Shown: positions 1 through 8,099, counted from the stretch's first letter. The stretch is 48,883 nucleotides of DNA from Actinomycetota bacterium (GCA_947380835.1 CANCSL010000002.1:1-48883); one strand, 5' to 3'. The notes: generated from the letters alone by a model not told the origin. A program made the numbers and translations.

Positions 1-531
1 TGTTCCCAATGTTCCCGCCAAAGTTGCTGCGATAACGAAGCGACCGGCAGGGAATACAACGGGACGAGTAGTCATCAACTCTTGAAGCTTCAAGAAGGTG
101 ATAACCGAACCAGAGAAGGAAGTACATCCGACAATGACGGTGAAGACAGTGGCGATGAGGTTTGCTGTCGATGGTTTTCCATCTTGGCTCAAATTGAGAT
201 ATTCAACGGTCGCTACCAGCGCGGCTGCGCCACCACCGACACCATTGAACAGCGCAACAAGTTGTGGCATCTGTGTCATCTGAATCTTGCGCGCTGCAGG
301 AACGCCGACGAGAACACCGAAGGCAATAGCTGCCAAAATCAAAAGCGTGTTGTGATGCTTTTCCCCTGAAGCATGAGGCGCGAAGAAGACGATGATGGTG
401 GCAAGTGTTGCGCCGCCAGCACCGATCAAGTTTCCACGTCGAGCTGTCTTTGGGGTTGAGAGACCTTTAAGGGCCAAGATGAAGCAGACGGCGCTGGCAA
501 GACCGAGAAGGTCATAAATTGTGCTGTTCAC
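1..531 (-). CDS. pntB: NAD(P) transhydrogenase subunit beta, N-terminal part (cut by window edge)
   Basis: Membrane subunit of proton-translocating transhydrogenase, which passes hydride from NADH to NADP+ using the proton gradient. About 177 N-terminal codons are visible and the rest lies beyond base 1. The start is GTG at 531; GTG and the upstream TGA stop share bases (GTGA), so translation is probably coupled to pntAB. The protein opens with NSTIYDLLGLASAVCFILAL and then shows repeated hydrophobic segments, including VALFNGVGGGAAALVA, which is typical of the beta subunit's membrane domain. The NADP-binding C-terminal domain is not in view. The family assignment is firm because of both sequence and position after pntAA-pntAB. 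Confidence 0.93.
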   Translation of the reverse strand, partial: MNSTIYDLLGLASAVCFILALKGLSTPKTARRGNLIGAGGATLATIIVFFAPHASGEKHHNTLLILAAIAFGVLVGVPAARKIQMTQMPQLVALFNGVGGGAAALVATVEYLNLSQDGKPSTANLIATVFTVIVGCTSFSGSVITFLKLQELMTTRPVVFPAGRFVIAATLAGTLGT

Positions 532-833
532 TTTGCGACCTCCTCTTTCTTAACCTTTGGTTTGCCCTTGAACATCTCGAGCATTCGATCTGTTACAACG
601 AATCCGCCGACCATGTTGATCGTGGCGAGCACGACTGCAACGATCGAAAGTGTTGTCTCAAGACCGGAAGTTGCCTTATCGGCGACGATGATCGCGCCAA
701 CCAAGATAATTCCGTGAATAGCGTTGGCACCGGACATCAATGGTGTGTGGAGGGTCGTGGAGACCTTGGAAACCACTTCGAATCCCACGAAGATCGCGAG
801 AAGGAAAATGGTCAGAATCGCCATAGTTGTCAT
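528..833 (-). CDS. pntAB: NAD(P) transhydrogenase subunit alpha part 2 (membrane part)
   Basis: A 101-residue integral membrane protein corresponding to the membrane part of the alpha subunit when alpha is split in two, as in many actinobacteria and in Rhodospirillum. Three hydrophobic helices lie at about residues 4-20, 37-51 and 60-80. The conserved stretch TPLMSGANAIHGI sits between the first two. The tail is short and rich in Lys (KGKPKVKKEEVAK), as expected for a cytoplasmic end. ATG at 833 is used; a second ATG three codons later is possible. It starts 2 bases after the pntAA stop and overlaps pntB by 4 bases, so the three genes form one operon. Confidence 0.93.
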   Translation of the reverse strand: MTTMAILTIFLLAIFVGFEVVSKVSTTLHTPLMSGANAIHGIILVGAIIVADKATSGLETTLSIVAVVLATINMVGGFVVTDRMLEMFKGKPKVKKEEVAK

Positions 834-835
834 GG

Positions 836-1966
836 TTACTTCTTCCCTTCTGGAGTTCTGCGGGAGCCGTTCATGGTGACTGTGGCGGCATCAATAATTT
901 CATCGGCGAAGTCAGGGATGACGTCTCCGGTGGGCTTGCCATCAACTGACTTTGTCATCAAGAGTAAGAGATTTACGACGTTTCGTGAGAACAACATCGA
1001 AGCGTGATACGGCAATTGGCTTGGGACATCTTTCCCGCCCCATTGCTTGACACCATTGGCAGTGATGACGATTTCTCCGGCTACGGAACCTTCAACGTTG
1101 CCGCCAGTTTCAGCAGCGAGATCGACGATGACCGAACCAGGTTTCATAGTTGCCACCATGTCGGCTGTGACCAAACGTGGAGCAGGGCGACCAGGAACGG
1201 CCGCGGTGGTGATCAATACATCGGCATTAGAAATATAAGGTGTCAGAAGTTCGCGTTGCTTTGCAGCACGATCTTCGGTCATCTCGCGGGCGTAGCCGCC
1301 AGAACCTTCTAACGCTTCCAATTCCAGATTAATGAACTTTGCGCCCATCGACTTCACTTCATCAGCAGATGAAGGTCGAACGTCATACGCGCTCACAACT
1401 GCGCCTAAACGCTTTGATGTGGCGATCGCTTGCAAGCCGGCAACACCAGCACCCAGGATGACAACCTGCGCAGGTGTGACGGTTCCGGCTGCGGTCATCA
1501 GCAGTGGGAAGAAGCGAGGAGAAAGTTCAGCACCGACCAAAGTTGCTCGATAACCAGCGCATAGTGCTTGGGAAGTCAGCGCATCCATCGACTGCGCACG
1601 TGAGATACGCGGAACGAGTTCTAGTGAGATTGCTGTAACTCCTGCACTTGCTGCTGCTTCAATCGAATCAACGGCAGTTGTAGGGGATAGGAAGGAGATA
1701 GTTATGGCACCTTTTTTCAAAGTTTTCATTCGATCAGGTGAAAGTGGTTGAACGGAGGCAACGACGTCAGCATTTGAGATGACGTTTCCGCTCTTCACAG
1801 TGGCGCCCGCAGCGGTGAACTGTTCATCGGAAAATTGTGCAGAAATTCCTGCACCAGATTCGATGACTACTTCTAGTCCCGCTCGGGTTAGTTTTGAAAT
1901 GATGTCTGGAACCAGGGCGACACGTTTCTCTCCTGGCCGGACCTCTTTAGCTACGGCAATCAACAT
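836..1966 (-). CDS. pntAA: NAD(P) transhydrogenase subunit alpha part 1 (NAD-binding)
   Basis: Cytoplasmic NAD(H)-binding component, 376 residues, full length for the split form. It belongs to the alanine dehydrogenase/transhydrogenase fold. The Rossmann glycine motif GAGVAG lies at residues 172-177 and is followed by the acidic end of the second strand (SAYDVR). The conserved segment RISRAQSMDALTSQ (about 120-133) is also present. It is the first gene of the pntAA-pntAB-pntB operon. No Shine-Dalgarno is seen before ATG 1966; instead a TANNNT box lies 6 bases upstream, so the message may be leaderless. The enzyme supplies NADPH for biosynthesis. Confidence 0.95.
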   Translation of the reverse strand: MLIAVAKEVRPGEKRVALVPDIISKLTRAGLEVVIESGAGISAQFSDEQFTAAGATVKSGNVISNADVVASVQPLSPDRMKTLKKGAITISFLSPTTAVDSIEAAASAGVTAISLELVPRISRAQSMDALTSQALCAGYRATLVGAELSPRFFPLLMTAAGTVTPAQVVILGAGVAGLQAIATSKRLGAVVSAYDVRPSSADEVKSMGAKFINLELEALEGSGGYAREMTEDRAAKQRELLTPYISNADVLITTAAVPGRPAPRLVTADMVATMKPGSVIVDLAAETGGNVEGSVAGEIVITANGVKQWGGKDVPSQLPYHASMLFSRNVVNLLLLMTKSVDGKPTGDVIPDFADEIIDAATVTMNGSRRTPEGKK

Positions 1967-1972
1967 GATTGA

Positions 1973-1978
1973 ACTTTA
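1973..1978 (-). promoter_or_regulatory. Candidate leaderless -10 box of pntAA
   Basis: On the minus strand TAAAGT is followed by 6 bases (TCAATC) and the pntAA ATG. TANNNT at this spacing would place transcription start at the start codon. No clear -35 box was found, so this is inference from spacing and from the same pattern at other genes here. Confidence 0.4.
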
Positions 1979-2061
1979 TGGGGGGCTAGGACCAATTTCT
2001 GCCAAGTAGCATGTGAATTACGCCCAAACCCTTGGTAAATGGGTACTTTGCGAAATTGAAT

Positions 2062-2073
2062 AGGGCTAGCCCT
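2062..2073. repeat. Perfect 12-bp palindrome upstream of pntAA
   Basis: AGGGCTAGCCCT reads identically on both strands. It lies about 95 bases upstream of the pntAA start in the 228-bp argF-pntAA gap. The partial copy GGGCT recurs at 2080-2084, so AGCCC/GGGCT can also form a small hairpin over 2068-2084. It may be an operator or part of a transcript end; function is unknown. Confidence 0.35.
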
Positions 2074-2157
2074 CTCATCGGGCTCGGTTCTACCTCACTT
2101 GTCGCACAAGGCTAACTCGCTAATGTAATGGGGGCAGTTTTCGAAATCGAACCTGGG

Positions 2158-2185
2158 TAGGGCTAATACGCTACGGATTGCCCTA
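2158..2185. other. Inverted repeat 3' of argF
   Basis: TAGGGC (2158-2163) and GCCCTA (2180-2185) form a perfect 6-bp inverted repeat with a 16-base spacer, just after the argF stop codon in transcription direction. There is no U-run after it, so it is at best a weak or Rho-linked transcript end. Confidence 0.25.
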
Positions 2186-2194
2186 TTAATTCCC

Positions 2195-3139
2195 CTAGTA
2201 ATTCCCCTTAAGTTCGCCGCGCACCAAGTGATAGAGAATTGCTTGAATCGTGGTTCGGCGATGATAAGCCTCGCGCCAGATATGGGAACGTGGTCCATCG
2301 ATGACTTCGGCACTTACTTCTTCACCGCGGTGAGCGGGAAGACAATGCAAGAAGATGCCATCTTTGGCGGTGAGGGACATGAGTTCGGGCGTGACCGCGA
2401 ACGGGGCTAAAGCTTTTAACTTTTCTTCGCGTTCAATTTCCGGATCACCCATAGACATCCAGACATCGGTGTAAAGAACGCTGGCATCCTTCGCGGCTGC
2501 CTCGGGATCGTTGAGAACTTCAATCTTCGCGCCAGTCTTAGTGGCGATCGCCTGGGCGGTTGCGACTGCAATTGCGGCAGGAGCCCATTTATCTGGCGGC
2601 GTGGCCACGACGACGTGAGCACCCATGATTGCTCCCATGGTGAGCCACGCGTGCGCCATATTGTTGCCATCGCCAACGTAAGTGAATTTTCGCCCAGCAA
2701 TGTCTTTGCCGAATACCTCGCGAATGGTCAGCCAATCGGCCAGGAGTTGAGTGGGGTGATCGGCATCGGTGAGGGCATTGATGACGGGAATGGATGCGTG
2801 CATCCCAAGTTCATCGACATCGGCCTGAGCAAAGGTGCGGATGATCAATGCAGAGGCAAAGCCACTAATAACCTTTGCGGTATCGGCAATCGTTTCGCCT
2901 CGACCAATTTGCAAGTCATCGCCACGAATAAAAATTGGTGTGCCACCTAGGTGGGTGACAGCGGTTTCGGAGGCAAGGCGGGTTCGCGTTGAAGGCTTGG
3001 TCATGTAGATGGCGACCGTACGGTTGGCTAAAGCATCAGTCGAGCGAAGCGGCTGCTTGGCAAAGTCGGCCGCGGTGTCTAGTAATAACTCGACATCGGC
3101 TGGGCTCAAGTCTTCGGTGCGAAGTAGATCTTTCATCAT
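2195..3139 (-). CDS. argF: Ornithine carbamoyltransferase
   Basis: Makes citrulline from ornithine and carbamoyl phosphate in arginine biosynthesis; a soluble trimer in the family. At 314 residues it is full length. The carbamoyl-phosphate motif STRTR is at residues 50-54, the ornithine-loop motif DVWMSMG at 225-231, and HCLPAHR with the catalytic Cys at 265-271. It stands alone, with no other arg genes next to it. ATG ATG starts at 3139; GGAG (minus strand, about 3145-3148) is a suitable ribosome binding site, and TACGAT at 3161-3166 is a candidate -10 box, giving a leader of roughly 15 bases. No ArgR-type operator was recognised. Confidence 0.96.
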   Translation of the reverse strand: MMKDLLRTEDLSPADVELLLDTAADFAKQPLRSTDALANRTVAIYMTKPSTRTRLASETAVTHLGGTPIFIRGDDLQIGRGETIADTAKVISGFASALIIRTFAQADVDELGMHASIPVINALTDADHPTQLLADWLTIREVFGKDIAGRKFTYVGDGNNMAHAWLTMGAIMGAHVVVATPPDKWAPAAIAVATAQAIATKTGAKIEVLNDPEAAAKDASVLYTDVWMSMGDPEIEREEKLKALAPFAVTPELMSLTAKDGIFLHCLPAHRGEEVSAEVIDGPRSHIWREAYHRRTTIQAILYHLVRGELKGNY

Positions 3140-3206
3140 TGCCTCTCCAGTAAAAGGCTAATCGTAGGTGATGAGAGATGAAAGGCGCGGTTTACATCTC
3201 GTGAAG

Positions 3207-3212
3207 TAGGAT
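3207..3212 (+). promoter_or_regulatory. Candidate leaderless -10 box of the DUF3039 gene
   Basis: TAGGAT is followed by TCGGTC and then ATG at 3219. The TANNNT-N6-ATG layout predicts a leaderless message. No Shine-Dalgarno is visible before this ATG. A -35 element is not evident. Confidence 0.4.
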
Positions 3213-3218
3213 TCGGTC

Positions 3219-3500
3219 ATGGGCATATTTACCCGCAAGGGCCAGCCTGGAGATATCGGCACAGTTGGCGATGAACGTTTCTCCGACCTGCTGGAAGAAG
3301 AAGAGAAGCTCTCCCACGAAGATGGCGATCACGAACGTTTTGCCCACTACGTGCGTAAAGAGAAGATCGTTGAATCTGCGGTAACGGGTAAGCCGGTCAA
3401 GGCTCTATGCGGAAAGAAGTGGGTTCCCAGCCGAGACCCAGAAAAATTCCCAATTTGCCCGACCTGCAAGAGTATTTATGAAGGGCTCAAGAAGGAATAA
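3219..3500 (+). CDS. DUF3039 family protein
   Basis: A 93-residue soluble protein of a family of unknown function that is common in actinobacteria. The N-terminal half is acidic (LLEEEEKLSHEDGD) and the C-terminal half carries the family signature KALCGKKWVPSRDP followed by CPTC. Cysteines at 64, 80 and 83, perhaps with a His near 43, could bind a metal; this is inference. It is followed after 18 bases by the GH18 gene on the same strand, but that gene has its own candidate start signal. I cannot propose a function. Confidence 0.85.
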   Translation: MGIFTRKGQPGDIGTVGDERFSDLLEEEEKLSHEDGDHERFAHYVRKEKIVESAVTGKPVKALCGKKWVPSRDPEKFPICPTCKSIYEGLKKE

Positions 3501-3505
3501 GGCGT

Positions 3506-3511
3506 TACTCT
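3506..3511 (+). promoter_or_regulatory. Candidate leaderless -10 box of the GH18 gene
   Basis: TACTCT, then TAAAAAT (7 bases), then ATG at 3519. It lies in the 18-base gap after the DUF3039 gene and suggests a separate leaderless transcript. Confidence 0.35.
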
Positions 3512-3518
3512 TAAAAAT

Positions 3519-5498
3519 ATGGAGCCACTGAGCAGACGCGCGCGCTCGCGCACCTCTCTATTAGCAACGCTCCTGGTTTTATCCGCGCCAGTTTTTCTGA
3601 ATCTGGCTGCGCTCGCGCCATCTCACGCTGCAACTACCTCCCCATCTCCTTCGCCATCAGCTTCGGGATCATCTTCTGGAGCATCTTCGCCATCACCTTC
3701 CAGCCCGCCCGGAACTTCTACTTCCGGAACAACAGCAACCCCGTCTGGAACTTCGCCTAGCGCATCGCCTAGCCCATCATCGACAGATTCAGATTCAGCT
3801 TCCACCGTCCCACCAATATCGGGAAATCCCCCACGCAAGATTCTCTCGGGTTGGCTGCCGTACTACGGAATGAAAACTGGTTTGCCCTCGGCCGTCATTA
3901 ACTCCGATCTCATTCAAGATATTTCGCCATTTTGGTACACGTTAAAAAGCGCGACCAAGATTACGGATCTTTATACGCCGGCAAATCCCAGCATTCCACT
4001 TTCTACTCCTTCGCAAACATGCGATATGAATCCATCTTCGCCCTTACAAATATTGCAATGCAACCACTTCACAATTTTGCCCACGATTACCGATGGGACA
4101 ACGAAACTAGTGTTGGCCGGGTTGTTGGCCAATCCGACAACGCGTGCTCAAGTGGTGACTTCTATTCTGAATTTAGTTCTTGCTAATAATTACGATGGCA
4201 TAGATCTTGATTTTGAAAACTTTGCATTCGTAGACGGCACGGCCTCGTGGGCGGCTACTCAACCTAATTGGGTGCAGTTCATCAGCGACTTGTCGCTTTC
4301 GCTGCATCTCAACGGCAAACTTCTATCGGTGACGACGCCGGTCCTCTTTGATCCCACAACCGGTAAAAAGGGTTATTACGTTTATGCGTGGTCATCGATC
4401 GCAAGCATGATTGATCGCTTGCGCATCATGACGTATGACTATTCAACATCCACTCCCGGACCGATCGGTCCCATCACCTGGGTGGAACAAACGGTGCAAT
4501 ATGCAGTCGCGGTTCTTCCAGCTTCCAAGGTTTATATCGGAGTCGCCGGATACGGCCGCGACTGGGTGACGGCTGTTAGCGGCGTCTGTCCGGTTGATGT
4601 TGCTTCAGTTATTTCGACCAAGGCGAAAGCGGCAACTTTTGTGATGAGAGATGCAGTTAATCTGGCCGCCAGTTATGGAGTCGTACCGGTTTATGCGCCG
4701 AAATACGCCGAGAGCACTTTCACCTATCAAAAAGTTTATAACGGCCTGACATCAAAAGGCATTGGTACGCAGTGCACTGCAACTCGTACTGCTTGGTTCC
4801 AGGATCCTCAGGGTTATACGGCGCGCGCCAATTTGGTCGGTAAATATCGCTTGGGTGGAATTACTGCGTGGACTTTAGGCATGGAAGATTCTTTTGCCAT
4901 GCCGGCTGTCCGCACCGTGGCTAAATCGATTGCACCAGATGTCGTACTAGCTACTTTGGCCGCTAATTCACTAACCACAACCTTAGGTGGCGCGATTACT
5001 CTGACGGGCAAATTCGCACTTCCCGACAGTCGTCCCATTGCTGGACTTACCGCCAGCTTACAAATCAAGAATTCACTGGGGGATTGGCGCACCGTTTTCA
5101 CCGGCACGACTGGCACTGATGGAAGGATTAGTACTCCAATTTTATTGGGTGAAATTACTTCGGCCCGGGTGGTCTCCGATGGTTCGTGGGAGAGATTGCA
5201 GGGTCTCAGTGCTCCACTCGGAATTTCCATCAAGCGCCTGATCACGTGGACGCCACCCACTGCGGTAAAGGCCGGATCAATCTTTAAAATCACGGGAACT
5301 ATTCAACCTAAGGTCGCTGGCGTCACCGTTGGACTCGAGGGAATCTCAGCTTCACCTGCTGTAACCGATGCAAACGGTCAATATATTTTTACGGTGAAAG
5401 CTGACGCCTCCGGGATTAAACGGATTCGAGCCAGCATCGCTGCCGATGAAAAGTACGCCGCTTCATTGACCGCCTACTCCTATTTACTAGTACGTTAA
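3519..5498 (+). CDS. Secreted glycoside hydrolase family 18 protein
   Basis: A 659-residue exported protein. Residues 1-37 form a signal peptide (basic RRARSRT, hydrophobic core, SHA cleavage region). Residues about 38-100 are a Ser/Pro/Thr/Gly linker. The GH18 barrel spans about 106-460 with the family signature DGIDLDFE at 226-233; Glu233 is the expected catalytic acid, so the site looks intact. The C-terminal 190 residues or so look like Ig-like beta domains (for example GAITLTGKFALPDSRPIAGL and a second copy beginning near KAGSIFKITGTI). GH18 members cut chitin or GlcNAc-containing glycans; a cell-wall or spore-lysin-like role is possible, but the substrate cannot be told from sequence. 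The next gene, clpS, starts 8 bases downstream. Confidence 0.88.
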   Translation: MEPLSRRARSRTSLLATLLVLSAPVFLNLAALAPSHAATTSPSPSPSASGSSSGASSPSPSSPPGTSTSGTTATPSGTSPSASPSPSSTDSDSASTVPPISGNPPRKILSGWLPYYGMKTGLPSAVINSDLIQDISPFWYTLKSATKITDLYTPANPSIPLSTPSQTCDMNPSSPLQILQCNHFTILPTITDGTTKLVLAGLLANPTTRAQVVTSILNLVLANNYDGIDLDFENFAFVDGTASWAATQPNWVQFISDLSLSLHLNGKLLSVTTPVLFDPTTGKKGYYVYAWSSIASMIDRLRIMTYDYSTSTPGPIGPITWVEQTVQYAVAVLPASKVYIGVAGYGRDWVTAVSGVCPVDVASVISTKAKAATFVMRDAVNLAASYGVVPVYAPKYAESTFTYQKVYNGLTSKGIGTQCTATRTAWFQDPQGYTARANLVGKYRLGGITAWTLGMEDSFAMPAVRTVAKSIAPDVVLATLAANSLTTTLGGAITLTGKFALPDSRPIAGLTASLQIKNSLGDWRTVFTGTTGTDGRISTPILLGEITSARVVSDGSWERLQGLSAPLGISIKRLITWTPPTAVKAGSIFKITGTIQPKVAGVTVGLEGISASPAVTDANGQYIFTVKADASGIKRIRASIAADEKYAASLTAYSYLLVR

Positions 5499-5505
5499 TT
5501 CTCCT

Positions 5506-5793
5506 ATGACCGACACGATTACTCATGAAGAGATCAGCATCCATCAACTTCTGGATCGGCCTTGGGTAACCATCGTTTGGGACGACCCGGTAAATTTAAT
5601 GTCGTATGTCACCTATGTCTTCATCAAGCTCTTTAATTTTTCAGCAGAAAAAGCGCATGAATTAATGATGGCTGTCCACAACGAAGGTCGCGCTGTGGTT
5701 TCTACAGGGACGCGCGAGGAGATGGAACGAGACGTTCAACGCCTGCACGAACATGGGCTTTGGGCAACGCTTCAAAGAGATGACAAGATTTAG
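5506..5793 (+). CDS. clpS: ATP-dependent Clp protease adaptor ClpS
   Basis: Adaptor of 95 residues that delivers N-degron substrates to the ClpAP/ClpCP protease. The family core DDPVNLMSYVTYVF is at about residues 26-39, and HNEGRAVV at about 58-65; both form the N-end-residue pocket region. It opens the classic actinobacterial cluster clpS-DUF2017-mec-cysO-cysM. Its TAG stop shares one base with the GTG start of the DUF2017 gene, so the two are co-translated. The upstream TACGTT nine bases before the ATG may be a -10 box, but the spacing is not ideal. Confidence 0.95.
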   Translation: MTDTITHEEISIHQLLDRPWVTIVWDDPVNLMSYVTYVFIKLFNFSAEKAHELMMAVHNEGRAVVSTGTREEMERDVQRLHEHGLWATLQRDDKI

Positions 5794-6347
5794 TGTCCAC
5801 CTTTGAGCGTCGCAGCGGCGAAGTATCTTTACTCGTCACCCACGATGAGATCGAGATTTTAATTAATCTGACCGAACAACTTTTGGAATTGTTGGGCGAA
5901 GGTGATTTCTTTCATCACTACGACGTGAACGATCCACTTGCGCAGTTATTGGCTGTTCCGGACGAAATTGAAACACCGGAAGATCCAGTGTTGAAACGAC
6001 TCTTGCCAAATGCGTACGCAGATCCAGAAGCCGCATCAGATTTCAGAAGGTATACCGAACCTGCACTGCGCGGAAGCAAACAACGGGCGCTGCGCAAAGT
6101 GCGTGAGGATCTGTTGGTGGTATTTGAAAGTTCGGACGATGGTGGCACGGTTGAAGATCTGGAACCAGATTCATGGTTAACGGCACTCAATGATCTACGC
6201 CTGGCGCTCTCCGTCCGCTTGGACGTGAATGCAGATAGCTTTGAAGTTTTTGAATTGTTGCCCGATGAAGATCCGGACAAGCCAGTCTTCGCGGTCTACT
6301 TTTGGCTGGGTTGGTTACAAGAGAAGCTACTCGGGGTTTTACAATAA
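5793..6347 (+). CDS. DUF2017 family protein
   Basis: A 184-residue acidic soluble protein matching the DUF2017 family that follows clpS in actinobacteria (the Rv1332 position in Mycobacterium tuberculosis). No catalytic motif is visible; it is mostly predicted helix with many Glu, Asp and Leu. The GTG start overlaps the clpS stop by one base. The mec gene begins three bases after its stop. Conserved linkage to ClpS and to the CysO system is known, but the function is not. The overlap makes the start secure. Confidence 0.88.
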   Translation: MSTFERRSGEVSLLVTHDEIEILINLTEQLLELLGEGDFFHHYDVNDPLAQLLAVPDEIETPEDPVLKRLLPNAYADPEAASDFRRYTEPALRGSKQRALRKVREDLLVVFESSDDGGTVEDLEPDSWLTALNDLRLALSVRLDVNADSFEVFELLPDEDPDKPVFAVYFWLGWLQEKLLGVLQ

Positions 6348-6350
6348 GTT

Positions 6351-6764
6351 ATGACACTTAAGGTCCTACAAGCACATGTCGATGCCATCGTTCAACAATC
6401 GCGCGATGAATACCCCGATGAGGCCTGTGGCGTGATCCTTGCTCCCATGGCAGCAGACCATGGCCAGCGGCTGAAATTGATGGTAAATGCTGCTCATTCA
6501 CCTACTTTTTACGAATTCGATTCTAAGGATCTGTTGGGGCTCTATCGTGAAATTGATGATAACGATGAAGAAATTCATGTTATTTATCATTCCCACACCG
6601 AGACCGAGGCATATCCCTCCCGTACAGATATTTCATATGCTTCTGAACCAGGAGCGCATTATGTGCTGGTCTCCACCCGCGAAGAGATTGCACCTGCAAT
6701 TGAGTTTCGTTCATACCGAATCGTCGATGGCATCGTGACCGAAGAGCCAGTAGAAATCCTTTAA
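6351..6764 (+). CDS. mec: Mov34/MPN/PAD-1 (JAMM) metallopeptidase, CysO-cysteine peptidase type
   Basis: Zinc isopeptidase-like enzyme of 137 residues. In M. tuberculosis the homologue frees cysteine from the CysO-cysteine adduct. The JAMM ligand pattern is complete: Glu24 (in DEACGVIL), then H80-S-H82, seven residues, S90 and D93. Next to it lie cysO and cysM, the other two parts of the pathway, which supports this role over other JAMM functions. Because this CysO carries two residues after its Gly-Gly end, the enzyme might also have to trim the carrier protein (inference). The start ATG is 3 bases after the DUF2017 stop. No strong ribosome binding site is seen. Confidence 0.9.
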   Translation: MTLKVLQAHVDAIVQQSRDEYPDEACGVILAPMAADHGQRLKLMVNAAHSPTFYEFDSKDLLGLYREIDDNDEEIHVIYHSHTETEAYPSRTDISYASEPGAHYVLVSTREEIAPAIEFRSYRIVDGIVTEEPVEIL

Positions 6765-6800
6765 TTCGTCTCATTCTTCAAAGTTGGGAATAATAGAACC

Positions 6801-7100
6801 ATGACCGAATCCTCAGCAGGTGCAGCAATCGAAGTTCGAGTTCCCACAATTTTGCGTCCATATACCAAGAACGAAAAAGTCGTAACGGCAACGGGAAGTA
6901 CGTTGGCCGAAGTCATCGCTTCACTGGATGCAAGTTATGCCGGATTAGGTGAACGGTTGTTGGAAAAGGGCGAGCTTCGCCGCTTTATCAATATCTACAT
7001 CAACGATGAAGATGTCCGCTTCATGGGTTCACTCGGCGCGACGGTGAAAGCAGGAGATTCTGTAACAATTCTTCCCGCAGTAGCCGGCGGTCGGATGTGA
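6801..7100 (+). CDS. cysO: CysO/MoaD-like sulfur carrier protein
   Basis: Ubiquitin-fold sulfur carrier of 99 residues. Its C-terminal Gly is converted to a thiocarboxylate that donates sulfur to O-phosphoserine through CysM. The body matches the MoaD/ThiS family (VRVPTILRPYTKNEKVV at the start, SVTILPAVAGG at the end). Unlike M. tuberculosis CysO, which ends in Gly-Gly, this protein continues with Arg98-Met99 after G96-G97. The extra codons lie in the 4-base overlap zone with cysM (ATGTGA). Family members with extra C-terminal residues are known to need proteolytic trimming before activation. The sequence reads cleanly, with no sign of a frameshift. Confidence 0.92.
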   Translation: MTESSAGAAIEVRVPTILRPYTKNEKVVTATGSTLAEVIASLDASYAGLGERLLEKGELRRFINIYINDEDVRFMGSLGATVKAGDSVTILPAVAGGRM

Positions 7101-8056
7101 CTCGATACGAGTCGCTGGAAGCCTCGCTGGGCCACACCCCGCTCATCGGGTTACCTACTCTCGCTCCACAGTCTGAAGATCCAAACGTTCGCGTGCGCCT
7201 TTGGGCAAAACTCGAAGATCGTAATCCCACTGGTTCAATAAAAGATCGCACCGCTTTGTATATGGTCGATGATGCTGAAAAGAGCGGCCGACTTAAACCA
7301 GGCGCCACGATTTTGGAACCCACCAGCGGAAACACCGGAATCTCGCTGGCCATGGTGGCAAAAGTCCGTGGTTACAAATTGGTCTGTGTCATGCCCGAGA
7401 ACACGTCGCCCGAGCGTAAACAGCTCCTGGAGATGTGGGGCGCTCGAATTATTTTTTCACCGGCTGCAGGCGGCTCAAATGAAGCCGTTCGAGTTGCTAA
7501 AGAAATTTCGGCCGAGAATCCCGATTGGGTTTTTCTCTATCAATACGGCAACCCCGCAAATACTCGCGCCCATTACGAGACCACAGGTCCAGAAATTTTT
7601 GAGGATTTGCCCACCATTACCCACTTCGTAGCCGGACTCGGAACTACCGGAACTTTGATGGGGGCGGGAAAATATTTACGCGAAAAGAACCCTGATATCT
7701 CCATCATCGCAGCCGAGCCGCGTTACGGTGAATTGGTTTACGGTCTGCGCAATATTGATGAAGGTTTTGTTCCCGAACTTTATGATGCCTCTGTTATCAC
7801 CAGACGCTTTTCTGTCGGTGCGGAAGATTCGGTTCGGAGAGTAAAAGAACTCCTCGCTGTTGAAGGTATTTTTGCTGGAATATCGACCGGCGCCATCCTG
7901 CATGCTGCATTAGGTATCGCAAAAGAATGCATCCGTGACGGCAAGTCTGCCGATATTGCCTTTATCGTCTGCGACGCGGGCTGGAAATACTTATCTACTG
8001 GGATTTATAGCGCCGAAGGCGATGCTGAAAGCTTAGACGGCCAACTCTGGGCTTAG
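7097..8056 (+). CDS. cysM: Cysteine synthase, O-phosphoserine sulfhydrylase type
   Basis: PLP enzyme of 319 residues that makes cysteine. In actinobacterial mec-cysO-cysM clusters it uses O-phosphoserine and CysO thiocarboxylate. The PLP lysine is K49 in NPTGSIKDR; the substrate loop reads EPTSGNTGISLA and the phosphate-binding loop GLGTTGTLMG. The start GTG at 7097 overlaps the cysO TGA by 4 bases, which implies translational coupling. Length and order match M. tuberculosis Rv1336. The rhomboid gene that often follows cysM is absent here; murI comes next after 43 bases. A cysK-like assignment is less likely because of the cysO linkage. Confidence 0.94.
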   Translation: MTRYESLEASLGHTPLIGLPTLAPQSEDPNVRVRLWAKLEDRNPTGSIKDRTALYMVDDAEKSGRLKPGATILEPTSGNTGISLAMVAKVRGYKLVCVMPENTSPERKQLLEMWGARIIFSPAAGGSNEAVRVAKEISAENPDWVFLYQYGNPANTRAHYETTGPEIFEDLPTITHFVAGLGTTGTLMGAGKYLREKNPDISIIAAEPRYGELVYGLRNIDEGFVPELYDASVITRRFSVGAEDSVRRVKELLAVEGIFAGISTGAILHAALGIAKECIRDGKSADIAFIVCDAGWKYLSTGIYSAEGDAESLDGQLWA

Positions 8057-8087
8057 TTTGCAAAGCCAAGGCCGGGCTCGCTGCAGG

Positions 8088-8093
8088 TAGGCT
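8088..8093 (+). promoter_or_regulatory. Candidate leaderless -10 box of murI
   Basis: TAGGCT, then TATCTA (6 bases), then GTG at 8100. This spacing favours the GTG as the true start over the internal ATG at 8115. The same hexamer stands before glyA and the adenosyltransferase gene. Confidence 0.42.
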
Positions 8094-8099
8094 TATCTA

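Noticed and set aside
519..1007. Plus-strand open frame of 162 codons over pntAB/pntAA
   Set aside because: Shadow of the minus-strand transhydrogenase genes, whose products are clearly recognised.
7081..7100. Frameshift explanation for the extra Arg-Met in CysO
   Set aside because: Bases read cleanly as GGC GGT CGG ATG TGA, and the cysM GTG overlap is the usual coupled type; both frames are consistent as given.
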